64,000 bases of DNA from Telmatactis stephensoni (Eukaryota > Cnidaria > Anthozoa > Actiniaria > Isophelliidae), in NCBI GenBank assembly GCA_029948255.1, contig JALIZF010001598.1, positions 366,001 through 430,000 of the forward strand, in the 5' to 3' direction. The position numbers were made by a program, and so were the translations under genes. The stretch's first letter is position 1. Each line of letters opens with the position of its first letter. Below are positions 38,695 through 50,502 of the stretch, piece after piece. Under the pieces are notes generated by a model that did no database searches, was not told the DNA's origin, and was given only the letters and a program-made list of their open reading frames with translations.

Positions 38695-38922
38695 TTACAA
38701 CTGATGTGATTGGATAATGTTATTCATCAAAACGAGTCTCTCTGAAGTATATCCGCAATGGCAATCATATGATAATTGTGTGTCGAGTATGACTCCTAAC
38801 AGCTTGTGTGATTTGACATCAGTAAGTTCGTTTTCCTTTAGAGATAATGCCAAAGGTGGTATTCCATCTGCGTTATCAAACTTCTTTACAATCCATTTTC
38901 CCGTTACTAGAAGGCATGGCAT
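38695..38922 (-). pseudogene. LINE reverse-transcriptase fragment
   Basis: Reads LLVTGK, LKENELTDVKSHKLLGVILD then TQLSYDCH, the segment just after the catalytic YxDD region in CR1/Jockey-group LINE reverse transcriptases ('...SHKLLGVxLD...L'). It is truncated at both sides and abuts the end of the decayed gene at 38907. Confidence 0.7.
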
Positions 38923-40007
38923 GGGGATGGCATGGGGATAGTAGTAGTAGAGACATCCGATGGGTGGTAAGGCCAGGGTGTGTTTTTCATATTTCTTTTT
39001 ATCGATTCTCGTGACGATGCTTGGTCTATTACTGTATTTGGGTCAGTCACTTTGCCTTTCCAAAGCTTGATCTCTCGTAGGAGATTGTCATTCTCTAGCA
39101 CAACATCCTCGAATGACAAACTATCGGGTACAAGTAAAAGCTTTCCTGATTTATTGGAGAATATATGAATTGAAGCTCCAAATTCAGTCTCTATCTTTCT
39201 CCTGATGTTTTTCTTTGCAGCTCGTCGAAGTGTTTCGCCTTTTCTCGACATAAAAACTTCTAAAATTTAAGTGAGTTGTGTTATAGGAACAATTATACCA
39301 TGCTGGATAATCTCGTGTCTGATATAAGAGAAAAGTTCTGCGTATGATTCAATTTCAGCTACCTCGTATGACAGTGTATCATCCAAGCCCACTTCATCAC
39401 TTTCACCCTTTTCTTTCGACTTTTCAAGCGTGTTTAATTTTGAGAGATTGGTGTAACTTTTATAGCACGAAGCATGGTAATGCGCTTCTGCGGCAACAAT
39501 GTCTCGACTTGTTACAGCAATAATATTAGGGTCTTCCTTCAGTATTGCACATTGACGAAGTGTTTCATCTGCTCTAAGTTGAACGGCTTTTATGAGCTTT
39601 TCACGGGACCTTGGATCTTTGAGGTATTTAATCTTGTTGCAAAAAATACATATAGGATCGTACACTCGTGCTTCTGACGATGGTCTCTTACAAGGCCTTT
39701 TCACTGAACTACTTGATTCGTTATCACTGGTTGAATTTCCTTTATTTTTCATTGCTTCTAAATCTCGCTTCATGGTGAAGAGGCTTCTACATTTTCGATG
39801 GTACATAATACCACTGGGAATCTCATTTTCATTTATTTGCTTAGCAATATCTAGTATTGGTGTGTAATTTCTTATTTTTGCTGCCTCCACCAATGTTAAC
39901 CAAGAGTTCAAGAGTTCCAAGTCCCTTGGAGCTATGAGATTATCGTCTTGACATGAAGCGAAGTGAATTAAACAGTGGGATTGTTCGAAGTTCTGTGAAT
40001 TTTCCAT
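38907..40007 (-). pseudogene. unrecognised cysteine/histidine-rich gene, truncated and with a premature stop
   Basis: Minus strand, start at 40007. The frame is open to an in-frame TAA at 39267-39269 and continues in the same frame to 38907. Visible features: MYHRKCRSLF and CIFCNKIKYLKD zinc-ligand pairs, then HYHASCYKSYT, i.e. a C..C ... H...C treble-clef-like arrangement; after the stop, RRAAKKNIRRKIETEFG and PWPYHPSDVS. I have seen this pattern in multi-copy proteins of unknown function in cnidarian genomes but cannot name it. The tail is replaced by a LINE fragment. It may be a gene captured by, or nested in, the CACTA element. Confidence 0.5.
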
Positions 40008-40930
40008 AACTATATCGGATTAAACTAAAAATTAAACGACCAAAAAATTACAATTCCAAGCCTTTATCAATTCATAAATATTAACATCCTGAATAATAGT
40101 TTTCGGCATTTGTATTACTTTTGCCATATGATGTAAAGTTCGAGTCAGTTTATTTATTGTATTCACGTCAAATAACAACTAGCAAAAATAAACTTCATCA
40201 ACACAAAACATTTCAAGTCAATATATTTTGAGGTCAGGGATATCATGAAAAGAAACTGTCGTCTCTATTGCCTTAGGAAAATAATAATTAATTTATCGCA
40301 ATTTTACGGGGTCTGTTCATTGTGTTGACTAAGATTACGTTCGCCGTAAATCCACTAGCTTCACTATCAGTACTGGAAGTTCACTCGTTAATCGCTAAGT
40401 AAAATCCCTTCTGCTAGCTGCTTTTACCGTAAAGAATAATGTACTTACCTTACTGCGGACACTCGTGAAAAGTTTGAGCTCTAAATATAATGAAAACCTT
40501 ATCATTTTCTAGACTGTTTTCTTCCAAGATGCAGGAAGAAAATATCACACAGGGTTCCCGAACTGGAATGAATTAGAATACTGCTGACCAAACATCGCAG
40601 ACTCGTAATAGGGTAGCACGCTACAAAGCATATTTTAAGTGTTGAGATATAAAGACGTGCATTTTGATAGGCAAAAAAGTGCAAACAGCCATTTTTTAAT
40701 TCAAATGTTCTGACAATTTTGAGTGTTTTAGAGGTGAAACAGCGTTCTTATCACATGAACAAAGGGCCCTGCCATGCCCACGAGCGATAACCGTTCCAAT
40801 GCTATCATGTGTTTTTAAGCTGTTTAGTAACTGGACTTTTTTAAAATATGCTTGAAACTTATTCACCCCGGATAATACCGACAAGCCAAATTTCGGGCTT
40901 TGGCTCATGGACTATAGAGTAAAAACAAAC

Positions 40931-43900
40931 ATGGCGGCCAATTCAGGTGAAAATTTATTATGGTCAAGGAATGATATTTCATCTTGTGATTGTAGTGAAA
41001 AACCTTTTACGCATGTTCACTGCATGTGTTGGAATTGTCATGGAAAGGCAACTCATCGTAGCACAGAATTAAGACACTGGAGAGCAACAAATGATGCTCA
41101 AAACGAACCATCGAGTTATGCATTTAGCGGAGAAGAATCTGATAATTCAGAAGAAGTAATTAACTTGGAGGAGGTGAATCCGAAGCAATGGACATTCAGG
41201 AGGAGTGTGAAGGTGCGCATCAAGAATCTGCTGTAAATATTCAGTCAATGAATGAGGAAATAGAACAAGAACTTACCGATAATCCAATTCGAAAAATAGT
41301 AGTAAAAGCAATCATCGATGCATTGACCATAAAGGAAGAGAATGGTACTTCCATCAAAGCATTTGAAGATATATTACGCTATGGGAAAAATATGCTATTG
41401 ACCTCTAGATCTGTTGGGGATGATCTTGACATTGATATTGTTTCCTTTTTATGGCCAAATAACTGGAATGAGGCTGAATCTATTCTTAAGGAGGAAGGCT
41501 TTGACGACGCCAAAGAGTATTTCATTTGCATTTGTAGAGAGGCTAGAGAAATAACAATAAAGGGAGAAAAAAAGTTGAAGTATCATTACTTTCGGAAATG
41601 GAGTCTGATGGAGAACAAAGATGACACATGCCATAACTGTGGCAATACAGGTTATATTAAGTATTACTATCTTGGATTAAAGAACAAAGTAAAAAATTGG
41701 TACCACAGTAAGTCAATGTGTAAAAAAATGCTGGCACACTGGGAAGAAAAAGACCACTGGCTAGGACGTAATTCAAGTTTTCCTGTAAAGAAAGAGATAT
41801 GGGATGGCCAGAGATGGGTTGATCTACAGTGGTTCTGGGACCCTAGTAAAGAATGGGCTTTACCTGCAGTATGTCCTTTTTGTAATAACACCATTTCAGC
41901 TGATTTCCTTTTAACATGCAGAAAGGATGATAATGGGAATTCCTTTGTTGATTGTCCAGATTGTTTGGAGTCATTCACTTGTCGAGTAAAAACAACCAAA
42001 GGATTCCCTTTGAACTTGGCTTTAATTGGCCACTGGGATGCATGGCAACCATTTAGATCAAGTGTGCGAAGCTGTGGGTCTATTGAAGTTTCAATAGCAA
42101 ATTTGTATAAAAAGGAGCGTTCCCATGTTGATGAGGTTTATGTGGTGGGCTTTGTACCTTGCACTTCAGTACCAAATGATTTACCTGAACGTTTTGATCC
42201 CTTCTTAGAGCCTTTAATGATTGATCTAACAGAGGGCTTTATCAATGGTTTTCAAGTGGCCTATCCCCCGGAAGTTAAAGTCGACCAATTTCAACCAGAT
42301 CCTGTAGCTACTGTTAGAGTACTTTTATTGTGCTGGAGTGGTGATCACCCTGGTCAATGCGAAATCCGCAAGATTCTTAATCAGGGTAAATGTCCTTGTA
42401 GAAGGTGCAAGCTTAAAGGTCAGAAGAGTGCTACATCAACTCATTACTATTATGGTGAAAACCACAAACATATACGTTACCCATGGGAACCAAGAAGTCT
42501 GGAAGCTGAAGAAGATAATTTATTTGATCTTGCAAGTGAAACACGGAAATCTGTCAGAAATAAAATGTCATCTGAACTTGGACTTACAGGTATTTCTATT
42601 CTACACAAGTATTTATACCCATTGTACAAATTTGATGTTCTTTATCATATGATTATTGATATATTTCACACTGTTCCTCTAAACTTAACGAAGAATCAAA
42701 TTCAGAGGTTGCTTGACTTGGAGCTTGTTGATGCCTCTTACTTGGACAATAAGATACAAACATTTCCTTGGGCTGCCAAGCATAAAAATGGGAGACTTCC
42801 TGTTCCTATAGGAAATGACAATAAAGGACTTTCCTATTGGAAAGCAGAGGCTTATCAAAAATTTGCATACCCTATGCTAGAATGCATTCTTGAAGGAAAA
42901 TTGGACAATTGGAATGAACTTGAAATCCTAGGTTCTGTTTCCAGATTCACAGAACTACATTTTGTTAGTGGGAGGGATGGATGGACAAATGATATGATAG
43001 AATTACACAGAATCCTTGCTCAAAGACTCAATGTCAAGATAGAAGAGGTACAAGGACTTGAGATGTGTACTATTTCAGTGCACAACATGCTTCATGTACA
43101 TGAAGATTTATTGAACTTTTCTGCAACCGATAATTTTTGGTGTGCAGTCTTCGAGCGAGCCGTCAAACATTATGTCAAGAAATCACATAATTGCAAGGAA
43201 GTTGAAAAATATTTTGCAAGTGCCGAAATGCGCAGGGAATTTTTGAAACGTTTAAAAGAAGATGATGTGGATAGTACCAAACAGTATGATTTAAAACAGG
43301 TAAATAAAATAAATTGTGTTGAATGGAGTTTGGACATTAAGAGTTTGGACATTAAGAGGTTTGACAGTTTGAATCATTAGCTTTCTGGTTTCAAACTCAT
43401 TGTCAGAGAAAACTGGCAAATTACACATTAAAATGTTAAACAGTAAAACTTAAAGTAAGATTTAAAAAACTAAATAATTTGCCAGTTTTCCTTGAAGATA
43501 GGTTTGAAAGCTGAAAGCTAGCCAATTATCTTATCAAAATAGATATGTTGATAAAACAACTTTTTTCTATTTTAATTTATGAAATGTAAGTTTTATCACT
43601 CAGTTAATGATGTAAATGTATGTAAATATTGTAATCTGCATACATACACTTGATGATCGAAACACTGACATATATTCAACTTCTTTCTAATCATGAATCC
43701 CACAAGTAAAGAAACATTGAAGCTCAAATCATGTTTAAAAAACTGCAAAACATTATGTCTCATCTATACATGCAACACAAACTCAAACTACGTTATATGA
43801 TCTTATCAATAAACTGTTTTTTTTATATTTTTTTTACAGGGTGTAGTGCGCTCTGTTGATACAGCAAAGCTTGTGTGTTTTGGAAACAACTGTAATTCAA

Positions 43901-46780
43901 TATTGATTGGAGCTACTTCTAAGGTGGAGGAGTTGAACAACAGTGATCATGAAAAACAGGAACTCTCAATGTTCTACCATCTCAAGTATCACATGTACAT
44001 ACATACATACATACTTTATTGAGACTCCCTTTAACAGGGCTTTTCAGTCACAAGTATACCTAATAACTTACAATAAAACCTAAATCTAATTTAACTTAGT
44101 ACATAAAAAAAATAATAATAACAACAATCTAATCTTTATTAAATATCCTTTTGAAAAGGCCACACTTAAAACTATTAATATTTATACTATTTTTTAGATC
44201 AGTGGTAAGCGTGATTCCATTGGCTAACTCCCGATAATAAAAACTACGTTGTCCTGTTGACAACCTGCATCAAGGAATGTCCATACTACTTGATCTCTAG
44301 TATTCCTCCCATGAACTGCGGAACGCTTTTTAAAATATCTACATAAGTACTCTGGGGCCATACCATTTATACATTTAAAACTTAGTAGTAGATCATTAAA
44401 TAAAATCTGTTCAGAAATTGTTAACCATTTCAGTGTCCTACGGCCTTCAGAAATATGATCGTATTTTCGCAAGCCTAAAATAATTCTTGCAGCAAAATTC
44501 TGTACCAGTTGTAACTTATGCATTTTAGCCTTAGTTGTGGTTCCCCCACACAGTGGAACAATAAAATAGTTTAGTGAATACGAAAACTGTTGATTAATAA
44601 TGATAACGTTCGCTTATCTAAAAGGTGCTTAATCCCTATCTTATTGCCTACTAATTGGTTCATACTCCAGAAGCTGTCTTACTAACATGTACATTATAAG
44701 TAAGGCATTGGTCTATAAAAACGCCAAGATCCTTAGCAACAGGAACGGAGTGATTGTTTTACCTAATAACGTAAGAGAAATCGGAGGCAGCGTCTTGGTA
44801 AGTTGCTTTAGACCAACAACAACAAATTTTGTTTTATCAGGATTTATGAGTAAAGAATTTTTTGCACACCAGTTACTAATATTCATGAGATCACTGTTCA
44901 CAGCTGAAATAGCACTTAATGAATCCGATACTGAAAATTTAAAATACAATTGACAATCGTCAACATATGCAGTAACTTGACTATGACTAACTATGTTAAT
45001 TAAATCATTGATATAGATAGTAAAAAGTACTGGACCTAATATTGACCCTTGGGGGACCCCGTGTTTTAAAGGTAACATTTCTGAAACCGAATCTTCATAA
45101 CGTACCCTTTGATGTCTATCTGATAGGTAACTACAAAACCATGAAATTGCAGATGGCTTAAGGCCAAGATTTCGTAACTTGTCTAACAATAAATTATGAT
45201 TAAGGCTATCAAATGCTTTTGACATATCTAATAATACAAGTAATGAAACTGTTTTTTCATCAATTACTTTCAAAAGTTCATCAGTGACATATATGAGAGC
45301 AGTTTCTGTAGAGTAATGTTTTTTGTTACCACTTTGATGTATTGATAGTTTATTATTTGTTGTTAAGAATTCCACAAACTGCCTGTGTGCAAGTCTCTCA
45401 TTTACCTTTGATAAGATAGGCAATAATGAGATTGGCCTATTATTGGCCGGTTCTTCTGAGTCTCCTTCTTTGGGTACAGGTACAACTTCTGCAATCTTCC
45501 ACACTTTAGGAAAGGTATCCAGCTTGAAAGAGTTGTTAACTAATCTGGTAATCACTGGTACTGTAATTGGACAACTGTCTTTCAAAACTCTGGCAGAAAT
45601 TTTTATCAAAACCCGGCGCTTTGTTGTTACATAAGCTGTTGACAACAGATTCAACTTCTTTTTCCTTGACATTATGAAACCCAAATCTTCCTGTTTCGGC
45701 AGACTGACTAAGTTCTACTAATTCTTCACTTTGACTACATTCTTTATCCAGATCTTGATCCTTTGCTATCAGATTCGCTTTGATTGCAGTCAATTCTCCT
45801 ACTGATGTAAAATATTTATTGAACTTATTAGCAATGGTCTTGTGGTATTCCATAGTGCCAGTGCATGATCGTTTAGCCGTACCGCGAGACATACATCGAT
45901 TCAGGATCTTCCATGTGGCATTTGTATTTCCTCTACTATTCACTATTTCATTTCGCACGTGGATCTTTTCAGCAAGCCTCAACTCACGTTTCACTTCTTG
46001 TCGGAAGAATCGGTATCCATTCCAACATAGTTTGTCGTTAGTTTTAATGGCTTTCTTATGCCAGGAATCTCTTGTTTTCATAAGTTGTTTAATTTCTGAT
46101 GTTACATATGGATTAGGTCGAGACTTGATATATGCCTTACAGCACCAAAATGTTTTGTATTAAGTCTTGGTTTTGAAGGAGCTACTCTTGCTACTAACGA
46201 CACGATTATCATTTCCCTATTAGATAATGACACTGTAGTTTCAATTTCAAAGTTTCTATCTGTCAGATGCGAAGGGAATTACAAACTTGTTGGTAAAGGC
46301 TCGATAAGGCCATTTCATCTTGATGCGAGTGGAAATGGTGTTACAAATGCACTAAATGGTTTTACCAAGGTGAACATTGAGTCAAGTCCTGAGAACATAT
46401 TCTTTGCACTTGATAATGTCAAAAGAATGGTCATACTGTATGACTGTGGTAACAATGTTTCAACAGTCATTGATTACATGCGAAAACTCAAGAAATTGCC
46501 ATATTCTGTTATTGTACCTGCCTACCCAGAAAAAGATGATATGCTTGTTATCCAGGGCCAGTTTCATGATGATCTATGGCATGGCAAAGTGGTTGGAGTT
46601 GACAAAGAAAGGCAAACAGTGGATATTTATTTTTTTGTTAAGAAAGCCAGTAATGACAATATCCTAGTCAGGGAAACTATTGGTAGAGGAGCCAAAAACA
46701 CAGTTGCTTGGGACAGCATTATTTCAGTTGCAAAAGGGAATTGGATCAATGCTTACTGCTGGGAAAAGGCAACATCATAA
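40931..46780 (+). pseudogene. CACTA/EnSpm (tnp2-like) transposase gene with LINE insertion
   Basis: The 5' exon starts at 40931 (AACATGG) with CDC...CMCWNCHGKATHRST, the short zinc-like head of animal EnSpm transposases. A frame change of one base (or removal of 26 bases between a GT and AG at about 41174-41199) leads to a long open exon ending at 43299 (donor CAG/GTAAAT). It contains CHNCGNTGY, CPFC ... CPDCLESF fingers and a Transposase_21/tnp2-like core: LIGHWDAWQPFRSSVRSCGS, VVGFVPCTSVPNDLPERFDP, LLLCWSGDHPGQCE, KCPCRRCKLKG. A second exon (43840 to about 43992) and a last exon (46143-46780, ending at TAA 46778-46780) carry the C-terminal region. A 5'-truncated LINE (about 43994-46137) separates the last two, and their phases do not join cleanly. 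It is the only gene here matching the mobility protein of the 13.9-kb element. Confidence 0.7.
43994..46137 (-). mobile_element. 5'-truncated LINE (CR1/L2-like group)
   Basis: Minus orientation. The 3' end is a (GTAT)n tail, read on plus as ACATACATACAT at about 43996-44012, next to CAATAAA. Upstream on minus: an RT C-terminal block (LQNFAARIILGLRKYDHISEGRR type, 44224-44523), the RT core (44713-45684) with NNRPISLLPILSK, LDMSKAFDSLNHNLLL, GVPQGSILGPVLF and AYVDDCQLYF, and a linker region (45536-46081, starting at SRPNPYVTSEIKQL). The frame changes at least twice. The endonuclease domain is missing, as expected for 5' truncation. The YVDD-type active site is intact. Confidence 0.85.
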
Positions 46781-46907
46781 CTGTAAGTTACCCATTCTAT
46801 TCCCATCAAAGGAATATGTCTGGAGGGCCACTAGTTTATTAGTTTCAACTATTATGTGTTACCCTCGTTAAATAAAGACATTATTATTATTATTATATTA
46901 TTATTAT

Positions 46908-48832
46908 TAAAATGTTTTGGAAAGTAATTCATGTTTGGGATTTTATTGGGAAATATTTCCCATTCTATTCCCATCTAAAGGATTTGTCTGGAAAACATTT
47001 TGGAAAGTATTCTTTTTTTGGGATTTTATTGGGAAATATTTCCCATTCTGTTCCCATCTTGGGGTTCTGTCTGGAAAATGTTTTGGAAAGTATTCTTTCT
47101 TTGGGATTTTATTGGGAAATATTTCCCATTCTGTTCCCATTTTGGGGTTTTGTCTGGAAAATGTTTTGGAAAGTATTCCATGTTTGGGATTGTATTGGGA
47201 AATATTTCCCATTCTGTTCCCATCTTGGGGTTTTGTCTGGAAAATGTTTTGGAAAGTATTCTTTCTTTGGGATTTTATTGGGAAATATTTCCCATTCTGT
47301 TCCCATCTTGGGGTTTTGTCTGGAAAATGTTTTGGAAAGTATTCCATGTTTGGGATTTTATTGGGAAATATTTCCCATTCTGTTCCCATCTAAGGGATTT
47401 GTGTGGAAAAGATTTTGCAAAGTATTCTTTCTTTGGGATTTTATTGGGAAATATTTCCCATTCTATTCCCATCTTGGGGTTTTGTCTGGAAAATGTTTTG
47501 GAAAGTATTCTTTCTTTGGGATGTTATTGGGAAATATTTCCCATTCTGTTCCCATCTTTGGGTTTTGTCTGGAAAATGTTTTGGAAAGTATTCCATGTTT
47601 GGGATTTTATTGGGAAATATTTCCCATTCTGTTCCCATCTAAGGGATTTGTCTGGAAAAGATTTTGCAAAGTATTCTTTCTTTGGGATTTTATTGGGAAA
47701 TATTTCCCATTCTATTCCCATCTTGGGGTTTTGTCTGGAAAATGTTTTGGGAAGTATTGCATGTTTGGTATTTTATTGGGAAATATTTCCCATTCTATTC
47801 CCATCGAAGGGATTTTTCTGGAAAGTATTTTGCAAAGTATTCTTTCTTTGGGATGTTATTGGGAAATATTTCCCATTCTGTTCCCATCTTGGGGTTCTAT
47901 CTGGAAAATGTTTTGGAAAGTATCTTTCTTTGGAATTTTATTGGGAAATATTTCCCATTCTGTTCCCATTTTGGGGTTTTGTCTGGAAAATGTTTTGGAA
48001 AGTATTCCATGTTTGGGATTTTATTGGGAAATATTTCCCATTCTGTTCCCATCTTGGGGTTTTGTCTGGAAAATGTTTTGGAAAGTATTCTTTCTTTGGG
48101 ATTTTATTGGGAAATATTTCCCATTCTGTTCCCACCTTGGGGTTTTGTCTGGAAAATGTTTTGGAAAGTATTCCATGTTTGGGATTTTATTGGGAAATAT
48201 TTCCCATTCTGTTCCCATCGAAGGGATTTGTCTGGAAAAGATTTTGCAAAGTATTCTTTCTTTGGGATTTTATTGGGAAATATTTCCCATTCTATTCCCA
48301 TCTTGGGGTTTTGTCTGGAAAATGTTTTGGAAAGTATTCTTTCTTTGGGATGTTATTGGGAAATATTTCCCATTCTGTTCCCATCTTGGGGTTTTGTCTG
48401 GAAAATGTTTTGGAAAGTATTCTTTCTTTGGGATTTTATTGGGAAATATTTCCCATTCTGTTTGCATCTTGGGGTTTTGTCTGGAAAATGTTTTGGAAAG
48501 TATTCCATGTTTGGGATTTTATTGAGAAATATTTCCCATTCTGTTCCCATCTTGGGGTTTTGTCTGGAAAATGTTTTGGAAAGTATTCTTTCTTTGGGAT
48601 TTTATTGGGAAATATTTCCCATTCTGTTCCCATCTTGGGGTTTTGTCTGGAAAATGTTTTGGAAAGTATTCTTTCTTTGGGATTTTATTGGGAAATATTT
48701 CCCATTCTATTCCCATCTTGGGGTTTTGTCTGGAAAATGTTTTGGAAAGTATTCTTTCTTTGGGATTTTATTGGGAAATATTTCCCATTCTATTCCCATG
48801 TAAGGGTTTTATTTGGAAAGTGGTTTCAAAGT
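46908..48832. repeat. 83-bp minisatellite, right subterminal array
   Basis: About 23 copies of an 83-base unit containing TATTGGGAAATATTTCCCAT, TCTGTTCCCATCTTGGGGTT and GGAAAATGTTTTGGAAAGTA. Each unit has the palindrome GGGAAATATTTCCC. Units alternate between two subtypes (TTCTTTCTTTGGG and TTCCATGTTTGGG). As 83 is not divisible by three the absence of stops opens long frames in all three phases; these are not genes. Confidence 0.97.
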
Positions 48833-48973
48833 TATCCCAAGTTTGGGAAAAGATTGTATTTTAAATAAAGCTTTCCCAAAATTCCCAAATTTTTCCCAAG
48901 TCCCAATAATTTCCCAGCTTTGGGAAATTTTCCCATTAATTTCCCATTTGGGAAATCAAAATTTTTTCCTGTG

Positions 48974-49425
48974 TCATGTGGTTGTCGATCTCTGAAAATT
49001 GGTAGACACTTGCAAATCTTTTTAGCTGCCATTTCAAATTCCTTTGAACTTATGTTTCCACTCTCATCATCTACAACAGCTTGCAAGCAGGCAAGAGATT
49101 CTCGTAAAAATTTATTTCTGACATTTTCTGGTAATTGTTGGCTACTGTTTGCTTTCTTGACATCTTTTGAAATTGGGAATATAAATTTCTTGTAGAATTC
49201 ATTTTCATTGCTTTTCAAGCTTTCTTTTTTTGTCTCACAAAAAGCATTGCTCCTTTTCAACTTTGGAGTATATGAATCACCTGATTGATTATCGTCAAAC
49301 AAACCTGACCCAAGGCTTTCATTAGAAGTAACTGACGCTGTTGTAGAAGATGGGCGTTTCCTGTTTTTCCTCTCAGTATTGCTACAGGATGTACTGCTTG
49401 AAGGACTCATCTGTTTTGAAAAGTC
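48974..49425 (-). pseudogene. SAMD3-like gene, 5' part of the exon cut by the CACTA element
   Basis: Minus strand from acceptor TTTTAAG/GACTTT. It encodes a serine-rich, basic linker (NTERKNRKRPSSTT, PKLKRSNAF), then a folded-looking segment EFYKKFIFPISKDVKKA, KFLRESLACLQAVVDDES and EFEMAAKKICKCLPIFRDRQ, where the transposon interrupts. In SAMD3-like proteins the equivalent segment is 'xxICxxxPxLxD' followed by a W-containing block; here the W block (GWPLKKEF) is on the far side of the element at 35051-35084. Confidence 0.6.
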
Positions 49426-49814
49426 CTTAAAATTCAAAAGTAACATTGGTAATAACATGTTATTAACAAGTCTTAGTAAAATTCTAAACTGACTGCTAAT
49501 GTTAAAATACCTCAATACCTCAAATATAATGTAGTCTCTCTAGGATGTGCACTTGCCCCCTAACCTAAGCAAGCTAGTCCAAATTTCGTGCACATTACAA
49601 AAGTCAAAATCTTAATTTTGAATTTGTAATTGACTGTCTACCCTAATCTATACTAAAACTGTTATAATATAGATTAGGGTAGATGGTCGATTAATATCTA
49701 CTTTCTATATCTTAATACTTTCGACTATGACCGTGCTTTTCACATTCTTAGTGAACAGGGCTTAAAATAACAGCTGCTCTGATATGCAGCCTGTCAGGAG
49801 GGGGACATTGGGGG

Positions 49815-49912
49815 GGTACGAAAACTGCAAAACCGCAGAGAAAAACGCACAAAAACCGTGAAACCGCAACGAGAATCGGCAAAAACCGAAAACCGCATTT
49901 TGAAACTTCACG
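49815..49912. repeat. left subterminal AAACCG-type repeat cluster
   Basis: Repeated words AAAACCGCA, AAAAACCGTGAAACCGCA and AAAAACCGAAAACCGCA, spaced about 10 bases. The same vocabulary occurs at the other end, on the same strand orientation, at 56500-56690. Likely protein-binding sites of the element (inference). Confidence 0.75.
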
Positions 49913-50502
49913 ATTTACGAAGGAAGAAACGTATTCGAAGAAATTACGACCTATCTGGATATCTCCTTCCAAACGAATGTTCGTTTTAAACAAAACATTT
50001 TTCCAGTGAAACACCATGCAGAAACATAGTGAAAACGAAGAAAATGGAGGTTAAACGTTTTAAAAAAGCAACATTTTGTGGTCTTTTGTTCAAATGCTAC
50101 TAAAAGAAAACATCACTAGTCGATTACAACAAATAATGTTATTAATTCACCTACTTGTGTTAGCATCATTCTCCAACATATGACTTACATCTGATGGCTG
50201 CTCCATGGAGCAATTGCTTCCAGCAATACGATCAAAACGTAGTAAAAAAATTTCCATCTTTACTATAGTTCCACAGAGATGTTTGAGAAAAAGTTAATTG
50301 ACAAGGTCTTTAAACCGTAGGCTTCGTCTGCTATTCTACACCCTCCATGCATGGTGACCATGGTAACGTAAAAGTTTCTGGTCTTTCTGTTGCATTGTTC
50401 GCAAAGAGTAGGAGATTTAATCTAATTGACCGACTGCGCTTATATAAATGTATACATTTCTTTCTTGTTCTGTCACGCCACTATAATAGCGAACCATTCA
50501 AC

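Larger units (their letters stand above)
35085..48973. mobile_element. 13.9-kb CACTA/EnSpm-type DNA transposon
   Basis: The ends are CACAGGAAAAAA(A)TT..ATTTCCCA in inverted orientation (about 25 bp with a few mismatches), flanked by a 3-bp duplication read as CCA (35082-35084) and TCA (48974-48976), one base having drifted. Inside: a left subterminal 33-bp minisatellite, an antisense gene (35902-38441), a decayed second minus gene (38907-40007), a tnp2-like transposase on plus (40931-46780) and a right subterminal 83-bp minisatellite. TTCCCA/TGGGAA words are frequent across both subterminal zones. CACTA elements classically have 3-bp duplications, CAC-starting ends and subterminal repeats. 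A LINE lies within the transposase gene. Confidence 0.8.

Noticed and set aside
46912..48868. Very long open frames (over 500 codons) in two plus-strand phases and many 65-codon minus frames
   Set aside because: They are produced by an 83-bp tandem array that contains no stop in several phases; the shifting frame per unit and identical text in all phases show it is a minisatellite, not protein.
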